Below, piece by piece: positions 1-6,060 of a stretch of 10,062 nt of DNA (its first letter is position 1; each line of letters starts with the position of its first letter). The DNA comes from Myxococcales bacterium (GTDB lineage: Bacteria; Myxococcota; Myxococcia; Myxococcales; Myxococcaceae). Made by a program: the position numbers and the translations under genes. The stretch is from positions 7,691-17,752 of the forward strand of contig PMBV01000503.1 of the NCBI GenBank assembly GCA_003153055.1, written 5' to 3'. The notes below the pieces were generated by a model. It was given only the letters and a program-made list of their open reading frames with translations. It did not search any database and was not told where the DNA came from.

Positions 1-275
1 ACCTCGTAGGCGAAGTCCACGTGCCCGGGGGTGTCGATGAGGTTGAGGATGTAGTCCTTTCCGTCTTTGGCCCGGTACTTCATGCGGATGGACTGGGCTT
101 TGATGGTGATGCCCCGCTCCCGCTCCAGATCCATGTTGTCGAGGAACTGATCTTGCTTCTGCCGATCATTGACCGTGCCGGTCTTCTCCAGCAGGCGGTC
201 CGCCAGCGTCGACTTCCCGTGGTCGATGTGGGCGATGATGGAGAAGTTGCGAATGTGGGCGTTTTCTGACGGCAT
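1..275 (-). CDS. lepA: Elongation factor 4 (LepA), N-terminal part, cut by window edge
   Basis: LepA is a ribosome-associated translational GTPase, known to act on stalled or mistranslocated ribosomes. Only the first 91 residues are in the window, and the gene runs off the left edge. The G-domain motifs are plain: the P-loop AHIDHGKST at residues 15-23, the switch I segment RGITIK at 54-59, and DTPGH at 81-85. The opening [16 protein letters not shown] is the LepA signature rather than that of EF-Tu or EF-G. The ATG at 275 gives the usual family start (M-P-S-E-N before IRNF). A GTG at 288-290 is in frame and lies directly after an in-frame TAG, so it is the furthest possible start. No strong Shine-Dalgarno sits in front of either; the strongest purine run (318-326) serves an 8-codon minigene upstream. 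The gene is divergent from the exported protein that starts at 376. Confidence 0.96.
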   Translation of the reverse strand, partial: MPSENAHIRNFSIIAHIDHGKSTLADRLLEKTGTVNDRQKQDQFLDNMDLERERGITIKAQSIRMKYRAKDGKDYILNLIDTPGHVDFAYE

Positions 276-290
276 CAGGCGCTCGGGCAC

Positions 291-317
291 CTACCAGCTC
301 GTCTCGGGGAAATCCAT
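291..317 (-). other. Possible 8-codon leader minigene upstream of lepA
   Basis: On the minus strand GGAGGAGGA (326-318) leads directly into an ATG at 317-315. That ATG opens a reading frame of 8 codons, M-D-F-P-E-T-S-W, ending in TAG at 293-291. The TAG abuts the GTG that is the first possible lepA start and is in the same frame as lepA. The same stretch contains a 7-bp inverted repeat, CTCGGGG at 303-309 and CCCCGAG at 326-332, which could fold over the Shine-Dalgarno. Seen: the strong ribosome binding site, the short frame, the repeat. Inferred: translational coupling or control of lepA. It may equally be a chance frame. Confidence 0.25.
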
Positions 318-375
318 TCCTCCTCCCCCGAGCTTGAGGCACACTGCCCAGAACCACCTCTTTGGAGGGAACCAC

Positions 376-849
376 ATGTCGCTTCGCCGTGCGCTCCTCG
401 TCGCCATCGCCACCTGCGGCACCGCCTCCTTCGCCGACGACGCTTCACCGCCCACCGCGGACGAAATCAAGCGGGTGCTCGACTACCAAGAAAATGGGAA
501 AGACCTTGGGCCGGTTCTCCTCGACCTGGTGCCGTGCCTCAAGGTCGACCTGACCAAGGGGAGCGCCACCATCTACAACTGCCTCGAGCCCATCACCGGC
601 CCCATCAAGAAAAACACCACCGTCAACGCCTGGATGGCGTGGTTCTGCCCCAAGGGGGGCGTGTACGAGGATCTCACCATTCAGTTCGTTCATGAAGGCC
701 AGGTTCGCCAGACCTTCGATCTGAAGGTCGAGGGAATCTCGCGCACCCGCACCTTCCGGAGCCACACCTTCGGCAAGTCGGGCAAGTGGCAGATCAAGGT
801 CTCACGGGGCGACAAAGAGGTCGGCTCGGCCAACGTCACCGTCGAGTGA
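376..849 (+). CDS. Exported protein of unknown function
   Basis: The product is 157 residues. It begins with a clear Sec signal peptide: a basic n-region (S-L-R-R), a hydrophobic core at about residues 6-16, and a likely cleavage after S-F-A at residue 20, just before D-D. The start at 376 is chosen because GGAGGGA lies at 364-370, 5 bp ahead, and because the signal peptide begins there. The mature part has three cysteines (in PCLKV, NCLE and FCPK) and appears to be mostly beta strand. The last third (FRSHTFGKSGKWQIKV, then a final strand) is reminiscent of the C-terminal pattern of the DUF2914 family, with an S, a G-x-W and a closing strand. That is a weak impression. No catalytic motif is visible. 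It is probably periplasmic or secreted. The gene is divergent from lepA and ends 3 bp from the convergent PilZ gene. Confidence 0.8.
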   Translation: MSLRRALLVAIATCGTASFADDASPPTADEIKRVLDYQENGKDLGPVLLDLVPCLKVDLTKGSATIYNCLEPITGPIKKNTTVNAWMAWFCPKGGVYEDLTIQFVHEGQVRQTFDLKVEGISRTRTFRSHTFGKSGKWQIKVSRGDKEVGSANVTVE

Positions 850-852
850 CGA

Positions 853-1800
853 TCAAAACGAGAGGATGACAGCCTCTCCGTCTTCGGTGGAGTCGGTCGG
901 CCCTCGGGTGAGATCGACCACGACCCGAGTCGCGCCTTTCTGACTGCCAACCCTCACCCGCTTGAGAAACGGCCCCTTTGGCTCGAGGCCGTAGCTTCGA
1001 TCGGGTTCGGAGCCATCGAGGTCGAACACCACCCGAGGTGGATCAGCGAGCAGGAAGGCTCGGCGCAGACGGCCGTCTCTGGGCACCACTGAGAGCCTCA
1101 CTTCCCGATTGGCGGCAGCCCAGGTCAGAGCGCTGGCGGCTCCGGTCGGCACGACGATCTCGCCCCGGGTCTCACCTGGGGCTGGCGGGCCGAGGGTCGG
1201 CTCTGCCTGGCGAGCATCGGCTGCTGGCCCGAGCGCATCAGAGGCCACGACCGCCACCGACTCGACGGCCTTCACTGCTGGCGCGCCGCCTTCCTCCGCC
1301 ACCGGCTGGGCCACCCGAGTGTTGTCCGCGGCGATCTTCGCCTGGAGCACGACGATGCCCCCAAACGCCGCGGCCCCGGCGGCGCCGAGCAACGACGCGG
1401 CGAGCACCAGCGGTCGCCGCCACCGTCGGGCGCGAGGAGCGCTGGCCAGCGGCCGCCCTCGGTCGAGGTTGTCGACCAGGTACTCCACCAGCTCTCGACC
1501 TCTGGGGTGCAGGAACCGCTCGAAGCGCACGCCGAACCCGCTGGCCTTCGTGGCGGGCCGCTCCTCGGCCGGAGCCCACACCACCTGCGCCTCGGCGAAC
1601 GGCAGCGCCTTGCCCCCGGCCTCCAGCGACAGGGCGACCTTGGTGCCGGGCGGCAGCGGCTGGCTCGCCTGGACGAACAGACCTTGCCGAGAGAGATTCG
1701 TGGTGTGCGAGCGGACCATGCGGGGCACGCCGTCGAGCGGCACCACCCGAATGGGCTGCCGGAAACGAACTCGAGCCGATTGGGCTTCTCCCTCGGTCAC
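853..1800 (-). CDS. PilZ - transmembrane - AMIN domain protein
   Basis: The product is 315 residues with three parts. Residues about 10-112 form a PilZ domain, a cyclic di-GMP receptor fold. Both ligand motifs are present: R14-x-x-x-R18 and N35-L-S37-R-Q-G40, the (D/N)xSxxG loop. A basic stretch (R123-R129) precedes one hydrophobic segment at about 130-152. This predicts PilZ in the cytoplasm and the rest in the periplasm. Residues about 155-230 are a low-complexity Ala/Pro/Glu linker. Residues about 232-315 match the AMIN pattern, with DPPRVVFDLDG at 253-263, followed by a VRVG and a TRVVVDL strand. AMIN domains are known from periplasmic proteins such as AmiC and PilQ, where they bind peptidoglycan or localise the protein. 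The start is GTG 1800, with only a weak GGGCGA ahead. It is divergent from the MoxR gene. Inferred role: c-di-GMP control of an envelope or motility structure. Confidence 0.88.
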   Translation of the reverse strand: MTEGEAQSARVRFRQPIRVVPLDGVPRMVRSHTTNLSRQGLFVQASQPLPPGTKVALSLEAGGKALPFAEAQVVWAPAEERPATKASGFGVRFERFLHPRGRELVEYLVDNLDRGRPLASAPRARRWRRPLVLAASLLGAAGAAAFGGIVVLQAKIAADNTRVAQPVAEEGGAPAVKAVESVAVVASDALGPAADARQAEPTLGPPAPGETRGEIVVPTGAASALTWAAANREVRLSVVPRDGRLRRAFLLADPPRVVFDLDGSEPDRSYGLEPKGPFLKRVRVGSQKGATRVVVDLTRGPTDSTEDGEAVILSF

Positions 1801-1835
1801 TCGCCCAGTGTCAGCGAACCACGCGGCCGAGCAAG

Positions 1836-1864
1836 TTTCCGTCTCACTCGCAACCGGTTAACGT
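1836..1864 (+). promoter_or_regulatory. Candidate promoter for a leaderless MoxR-operon transcript
   Basis: The ATG at 1871 has no Shine-Dalgarno; the 12 bases before it are AACGTCGCCCC-like and pyrimidine-rich. TAACGT at 1859-1864 fits a TAnnnT -10 box, and a start site 7 bases later would fall on the A of the ATG. The -35 position 17 bp upstream reads TTTCCG (1836-1841), which is poor. An 8-bp palindrome AACCGGTT (1852-1859) overlaps the -10 and could be a binding site shared with the divergent PilZ gene. This is pattern-based only. Confidence 0.35.
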
Positions 1865-1870
1865 CGCCCC

Positions 1871-2701
1871 ATGCGTTTCAAGGGCACTTCCTCCTACCTC
1901 ACCAGCGAGTCACTTCGCTCGGCGGTCGATTGCGCGCTGGCGCTCCAACGGCCGCTGTTGGTCAAAGGCGAGCCCGGCACTGGCAAGACGCTGCTCGCCG
2001 AGGCCATCGCCCAGTCGCTGGGGGCCACCCTCATCTCGTGGAACGTGAAGTCCACCGCCAAGGCTCAAGACGGGCTCTACGTCTACGACGCCGTGCAGCG
2101 ACTCCACGATTCACGCTTCAACGACCACGACGTGAGAGACATCGAGAAGTACATCAAGCTGGGGCCCGTGGGAGACGCCTTCGCCTCACCCGAGCGGCGG
2201 GTGCTGCTGATCGACGAGATCGACAAGGCCGACCTCGAGTTCCCCAACGATCTCCTCCACGAGCTCGATCGCATGCGGTTTCGCATCGTCGAGACCAACC
2301 GTGAAATCGTCGCCACCCAGCGCCCGGTGGTCGTCATCACGTCCAACAACGAGAAGGACCTGCCCGACGCGTTCCTCCGGCGCTGCGTGTTCCACTTCAT
2401 CGAGTTCCCCGACGCGGACCTGATGCGGCGCATCGTCGCGGTGCACCACCCCGATCTCACCGAGGCCCTGGTGAACCAGTCACTCGAGATCTTCTACCAG
2501 CTCCGGGCCCTGACCCGGCTGCGCAAGCGGCCCTCCACCAGCGAGCTCATCGACTGGATCGCCGCGCTCAAGGCCGGAGGGGTGGGTTCGGTGAAGCTCG
2601 ACGAGCACCTCCCCTTCCTCGGCGCGCTGCTCAAGCGGGAGCAGGACCTCATGGCCTTCGCCGACGCCTTCAGCGGACCCAAGAAGGTCTCCAAGGCCTG
2701 A
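1871..2701 (+). CDS. MoxR-family AAA+ ATPase
   Basis: The product is 276 residues, the usual size for this compact MoxR type. The nucleotide-binding parts are intact: Walker A GEPGTGKT at residues 33-40, Walker B VLLIDE at 111-116, sensor 1 around TSNN at 157-160, and paired arginines R170-R171 in the arginine-finger position. The opening MRFKGTSSYL followed by RPLLVKGEPGTGKT is typical of MoxR proteins that sit beside VWA genes. Such ATPases are known to act as chaperones that insert metals or remodel protein complexes, working with the VWA protein encoded next door. The gene stops 4 bp before the VWA gene, so the two are almost certainly co-transcribed. The ATG at 1871 fits the family start, but it has no ribosome binding site, so the message may be leaderless. 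Confidence 0.95.
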   Translation: MRFKGTSSYLTSESLRSAVDCALALQRPLLVKGEPGTGKTLLAEAIAQSLGATLISWNVKSTAKAQDGLYVYDAVQRLHDSRFNDHDVRDIEKYIKLGPVGDAFASPERRVLLIDEIDKADLEFPNDLLHELDRMRFRIVETNREIVATQRPVVVITSNNEKDLPDAFLRRCVFHFIEFPDADLMRRIVAVHHPDLTEALVNQSLEIFYQLRALTRLRKRPSTSELIDWIAALKAGGVGSVKLDEHLPFLGALLKREQDLMAFADAFSGPKKVSKA

Positions 2702-2705
2702 CATC

Positions 2706-3878
2706 ATGTTCGTGGCCTTCCTCTACGAGCTCCGCGCCCGAAAGGTCCCGGTGGGGGCGTTCGAGGCCGTGGCGCTGGCCGGGGCCCTCAAGCAGGGCGT
2801 GCACGACAGCTCGCTCGAAGGCTTCTACCACGTGGCCCGAGCGCTCCTGGTGCACGACGAGAAGCACCTCGACGCCTTCGACCAGGCGTTCGCCAAGATC
2901 TTCGAGGGCGTCGAGACCACCGCCCTACATATTCACGAGCAGCTCCTCGAGTGGCTCCGGGAGGCCGGCCCCCGCCTCCCCGACCTCACGGCCGAAGAGC
3001 GAGCCCTCCTCGAGCAGTTCGAGCCCAAGGATCTCGAGCGGCTGCTCGAGGAGCGCCTCAAGCAACAGCGCGATCGCCACGACGGCGGCGACACCTGGGT
3101 CGGCACCCGCGGGACCTCACCCTTCGGTCACTCGGGCCGCGCTGCCCGCCCGGGCATACGGGTCGGCGGCTCGGGCGGCAACAAGAGCGCCGTGCGGGTC
3201 GCCTCGGAGCGGGCCTTTCGAGAATACCGCGACGACCTGGTGCTCGACGTGCGCCAGACTGCCATGGCGCTGAGGAAGCTTCGGGCCTTCACCCGCGAAG
3301 GACAACCCGACGAGCTTGACCTGGACCGCACCATCGATCTCACCGCGCGCAATTTGGGTGATCTGGAAGTGGCCATGCGCGCTCCCAGAAAGTCCAATAC
3401 CCGCGTCATCTTGCTGATGGACGTGGGAGGATCGATGGATCCGTTCGCGCTGACCGTCTCACGGCTCTTCTCGGCTGCGCGCAAGGCGACCCACTTCCGG
3501 GAGCTGAGGACCTACTACTTCCACAACTGCGTCTACGGGCGCATCTACCAGAACGCCAGGTTCACCGAGCCGGTGGCCATCTCGCGGCTCTTCGCCGAGA
3601 CCGACCGGCGCTACAAGCTCATCGTCGTGGGCGACGCGCTCATGGCCCCGTGGGAGCTCGTGAGTGTCTCGGGGTGGTCCGACGACGAGGGCCTGGAAGG
3701 GCTCCAGTGGATGATGCGCCTGAGGGAGCACTTCCCCTCGTCGGTCTGGCTCAACCCCGAGCACCCTTCGTCGTGGTGGCAAACCACCGTCGACGTGCTG
3801 CGGCGCGTCTTCCCAATGTTCCCCTTGACGCTGGAGGGTCTCGGCGAAGCGGTGCAGAATCTCACCCGTGCGAGGTAG
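2706..3878 (+). CDS. CoxE-like VWA domain protein
   Basis: The product is 390 residues. The N-terminal half is helical, with a charged Glu/Arg/Lys stretch at about 95-125. Next comes the Gly-rich hinge typical of the family (TWVGTRGTSPFGH at 130-142, then GIRVGG). The C-terminal half is a von Willebrand A fold beginning near residue 230. Its metal-ion-dependent adhesion site reads D239-V-G-G-S243, i.e. DxGxS instead of the canonical DxSxS. I recall DVGGSMD as common in this CoxE-like subfamily, so it need not mean loss of function. No signal peptide or membrane segment is visible, so a cytoplasmic protein is expected. Family knowledge: these proteins pair with MoxR ATPases, and CoxE takes part in maturing CO dehydrogenase. 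No CO dehydrogenase gene is in the window, so the client is unknown. It starts 4 bp after the ATPase gene and ends 2 bp before the next gene. Confidence 0.93.
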   Translation: MFVAFLYELRARKVPVGAFEAVALAGALKQGVHDSSLEGFYHVARALLVHDEKHLDAFDQAFAKIFEGVETTALHIHEQLLEWLREAGPRLPDLTAEERALLEQFEPKDLERLLEERLKQQRDRHDGGDTWVGTRGTSPFGHSGRAARPGIRVGGSGGNKSAVRVASERAFREYRDDLVLDVRQTAMALRKLRAFTREGQPDELDLDRTIDLTARNLGDLEVAMRAPRKSNTRVILLMDVGGSMDPFALTVSRLFSAARKATHFRELRTYYFHNCVYGRIYQNARFTEPVAISRLFAETDRRYKLIVVGDALMAPWELVSVSGWSDDEGLEGLQWMMRLREHFPSSVWLNPEHPSSWWQTTVDVLRRVFPMFPLTLEGLGEAVQNLTRAR

Positions 3879-3880
3879 GT

Positions 3881-4399
3881 GTGGACGACAACGTCGAAGA
3901 CACCATGAAGTGGTTGCCCTCGATCGCCCTCTTCGGCGGGCTCGAGGAGCCGACCCTCAAGCGAGTGGTGGCCATGATGGCGGTGCACCACTTCGAGCCA
4001 GGCCAGGAGGTCTGCCGCCAAGACGAAAGTGGCCGCGCGATGTTCCTCATTCGCTCCGGCGAGGTGATGGTGTGCCGTGGCTCTGGTGATCGGCGCATCA
4101 AGATGGTGCGCATGGGGCCCGGCGAGGTGTTCGGAGAAATGACCCTCATCGACGTGCAGAAGCGATCGGCCACGGTGGTGGTCGAGCAAGCCGCGCTCCT
4201 GTTCTCACTGAGCAACCGCGATCTCTACCGGCTGTTTCAGGAAGACGTGCCCGGGTACGTGATGATCCTCCAGAACCTCTGTCGAGAGCTCTCGAGGAGG
4301 CTGCGGGCCACCAACCAGAGGCTCCAGTCACTGGCCGAGGAGCACGAGGACAACGAGCGCACGTTGATCCGCCCGGCGCTCCGCCCCACCCACCTGTGA
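3881..4399 (+). CDS. Stand-alone cyclic-nucleotide-binding domain protein
   Basis: The product is 172 residues. Residues about 15-130 form a CRP/FNR-type cNMP-binding domain: LFGGL near the start, then the beta-roll glycines (FEPGQEV, IRSGEV, MGPGEVFGE). The phosphate-binding cassette is complete: G85-E86, then R95-S96-A97. The glutamate that contacts the ribose and the arginine that contacts the cyclic phosphate are therefore both present, so real ligand binding is plausible. After the domain come only a helix and a charged tail; there is no helix-turn-helix, so it is not a CRP-type regulator. The start is GTG 3881, with GAGG 5 bp ahead, inside the end of the previous gene's context. An ATG at 3905 is possible but has no ribosome binding site. 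The frame is open further upstream, but that would overlap the VWA gene by more than 200 bp. As the third gene of the MoxR-VWA operon, it may regulate that complex. That is inference. Confidence 0.9.
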   Translation: MDDNVEDTMKWLPSIALFGGLEEPTLKRVVAMMAVHHFEPGQEVCRQDESGRAMFLIRSGEVMVCRGSGDRRIKMVRMGPGEVFGEMTLIDVQKRSATVVVEQAALLFSLSNRDLYRLFQEDVPGYVMILQNLCRELSRRLRATNQRLQSLAEEHEDNERTLIRPALRPTHL

Positions 4400-4409
4400 G
4401 CGAGCGTTA

Positions 4410-4568
4410 GGGCGCTGATCGAAACAACCTCGCCATCCTCGGCGCCGATCCATCCCGGCTGGCTTCGTTGCTCGTCGGTCACGTACCGACGGGTATGCTC
4501 CCTCCTCGCGCCTCGCCAGCCGGGCGTCTCGACGCCGATCCCTGGCGACGTCGTTTCGACCAGCGCCC
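4410..4568. repeat. Imperfect palindromic element with 26-bp terminal inverted repeats, MITE- or REP-like
   Basis: The left end begins GGGCGCTGATCGAAAC. The right end, read from the opposite strand, begins GGGCGCTGGTCGAAAC. The match continues to 26 bp (4410-4435 against 4543-4568) with three mismatches. Further in are TCGGCG/CGCCGA (4439-4444, 4533-4538) and a perfect 10-bp pair CCCGGCTGGC/GCCAGCCGGG (4454-4463, 4515-4524). The centre has a 7-bp hairpin (4473-4479, 4485-4491). TTA flanks both ends (4407-4409, 4569-4571), as a target duplication would; the right TTA is also the stop codon of the protease gene. There is no open frame of note and no T-run typical of an intrinsic terminator. It fills the whole gap between two convergent genes, so it could also stop transcription from both sides. 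Confidence 0.7.
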
Positions 4569-5525
4569 TTAGTTGGGCAGCGAGGTCTTGATCGTCGCCT
4601 TCGCCGCGCCGGGGAGTTGGCTGCGCATGTACTTCTCGATCACCGCCAGGAGCCCGTCGAAGGCGTCTCGCATCGCCCAGGCCTGATGATCGATGTCCTC
4701 CAGTGACTCCGCCCGGGCGAGCCCGGCTCGGAGCGCCGCTTGAACCCCGGGGCAGTCTCGTCTCACCTCGATGAGCTTGCGGGCCGCGTCGGAGTAGACC
4801 TGGTAGCAGCGCTCCACATCGCCCTCGTTGTAAGCCGGCGCGCCCAAGCGAATGGCGCCAGCGATGACCTCGGTGGCCGCCTCCAACCCCTGGCTGGTCG
4901 ACCCGTCGAGCAGCGAGAGTGGGTGGTTGGGGACCTCGCGCTTGGGCGGCTTTCGATCGGAGACGGCCAGGGCGGTGAGGGGCAGTTCTTGGTTCTGGAG
5001 GATCAGCGGGCCGACGTACTTCCAGGGGACGGCGAGCGTCACCAGGCCTTCGTCGCTCTCGGCCACCGTCACCACGCCGAGCGTGGCGCCATCTTCCGCA
5101 ACCAGGGGGCCCCCGGAGGCGTCCGACGGCACGTCGCCCTCCAGCCGGTAGACGGTCAACGACGACCCCAGCACTTGGATCGCGCTGACTTTCGCCTCGA
5201 CCCAGCGAGCCCGCCCCTCATGGGCCACCATTCCGAAGGCGTAGACCTTCGCCCCTTCGTCGGCCAACCGAACCCCGGGCGACCGGGCGGGTGACGCATC
5301 GAGCACCCCAACGTCGAGCACCGCGAGGTCCCTCCGGGCATCGAGCGCGGCCACCCGCCGAACCGGTATGGTGCGGCCATCAGACAGATGGGCCAGGATC
5401 TCCGGCTCGTCGGCCACCACGTGAAAGCTGGTGACGATGCGCCCGTTTGGAGCGACAAACCCCAACCCGTACGACTTCTGGAACTCCAGAAGCACGATGC
5501 AGGTCGCGGCTTCGAGTGGGGCCAT
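4569..5525 (-). CDS. Trypsin-like (HtrA-type) serine protease, no export signal, extra C-terminal domain
   Basis: The product is 318 residues. Residues about 1-185 form a chymotrypsin-fold protease with an apparently complete triad: H35 in TSFHVVAD, D66 in RRDLAVLDV, and S137 in SDASGGPL. The segment around the serine resembles the HtrA GNSGGPL motif, but with D-A instead of G-N. No signal peptide or membrane helix is visible, so it looks cytoplasmic, which is unusual because most HtrA proteins are periplasmic. There is no PDZ domain. Instead, residues about 210-310 are helical, with GAPAYNEGDVERCYQVY followed by an AARKL-type helix. I recall similar N-G-x-x-x-x-C-Y segments in uncharacterised proteins, but I cannot name the family. 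The ATG at 5525 has GAGAG 8 bp ahead; GTG at 5534 is an alternative. The stop TAA coincides with the TTA flanking the palindromic element. Confidence 0.85.
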   Translation of the reverse strand: MAPLEAATCIVLLEFQKSYGLGFVAPNGRIVTSFHVVADEPEILAHLSDGRTIPVRRVAALDARRDLAVLDVGVLDASPARSPGVRLADEGAKVYAFGMVAHEGRARWVEAKVSAIQVLGSSLTVYRLEGDVPSDASGGPLVAEDGATLGVVTVAESDEGLVTLAVPWKYVGPLILQNQELPLTALAVSDRKPPKREVPNHPLSLLDGSTSQGLEAATEVIAGAIRLGAPAYNEGDVERCYQVYSDAARKLIEVRRDCPGVQAALRAGLARAESLEDIDHQAWAMRDAFDGLLAVIEKYMRSQLPGAAKATIKTSLPN

Positions 5526-5582
5526 CACACTCACTCTCTTAGCGCCATTGCCGTTTTTTCGCTTCCGCGAGGCGTGGTGAGG

Positions 5583-6056
5583 TTAGCCTCGACTTCGCCT
5601 TCGGCCGCCAACCGCTGGCTTCGCAGCGCGGTTCCAGGTGCCTGATCGGCCGCCGCTCTTGTGCAGCAGCTGGACGCCTTCGATCAGCATGCCTCGATCG
5701 ACGGATTTCAACATGTCGTACACCGTCAACGCCGCGGCCGACACCGCCGCCAGGGCCTCCATCTCGACCCCGGTGCGCTCCACCGTCTTCACGCGCGCCT
5801 CGATGTCAACGCCATGGGGCTTTGGCGTCACCTCGACCTCCACGCTCGACAGGCCGATCGGGTGACACAGAGGAATGATGTCGGGGGTGTGCTTGGCGGC
5901 CATGATGCCGGCCAGCCGAGCCGCGGCGATGACGTCACCCTTCTCGACGGTCCCTCTTCGAATTCGCTCCAACGCTTCGGCCGACATCTTCACGTGGCCC
6001 TCAGCGACGGCGACTCGTTCGGTCTTCGCCTTGGATCCCACATCGAGCATCTTCAT
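5583..6056 (-). CDS. moaC: Cyclic pyranopterin monophosphate synthase MoaC
   Basis: MoaC converts the MoaA product (3',8-cyclo-GTP) to cyclic pyranopterin monophosphate in molybdenum cofactor synthesis, acting in the cytoplasm as a hexamer. The 157-residue product carries the family motifs throughout: MLDVGSK near the start, KGDV and AGIMAAKHT at 39-57, PLCHP at 62-66, GVEMEAL at 96-102, and YDMLKSVDR at 113-121. D114 and K117 match the catalytic Asp and Lys of E. coli MoaC. After the usual KSGGRSG end it has about 18 more residues, Arg-rich. The ATG at 6056 lies 4 bp after the stop of the M23 peptidase gene, with GAGTGGTGA as a reasonable ribosome site, so the two are probably co-transcribed. 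A second ATG (6050) is possible. No other moa gene is in the window. Confidence 0.97.
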   Translation of the reverse strand: MKMLDVGSKAKTERVAVAEGHVKMSAEALERIRRGTVEKGDVIAAARLAGIMAAKHTPDIIPLCHPIGLSSVEVEVTPKPHGVDIEARVKTVERTGVEMEALAAVSAAALTVYDMLKSVDRGMLIEGVQLLHKSGGRSGTWNRAAKPAVGGRRRSRG

Positions 6057-6060
6057 GTGG

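Noticed and set aside
376..435. Lipoprotein signal (I-A-T-C at residues 11-14) in the exported protein
   Set aside because: Thr before the Cys does not fit a lipobox, the hydrophobic stretch before it is too short, and a good signal peptidase I site follows at residue 20.
978..2304. Long plus-strand open frames opposite the PilZ-AMIN gene and across the MoxR start
   Set aside because: They are Arg/Pro/Ala-rich translations of the antisense or shifted frames, expected in GC-rich DNA. They resemble no family and overlap genes with clear domains.
3419..3440. VWA metal site DxGxS as evidence of an inactive protein
   Set aside because: The Gly variant seems usual in the CoxE-like subfamily as I recall it, so it is not treated as a defect.
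3650..3880. Upstream extension of the cNMP-domain gene
   Set aside because: The frame is open but would overlap over 200 bp of the VWA domain gene. GTG 3881 has a ribosome site and gives the normal start of the domain.
4473..4491. Central hairpin of the palindromic element as a simple intrinsic terminator
   Set aside because: A perfect 7-bp stem is present, but no T-run follows on either strand; it is better read as part of the larger element.
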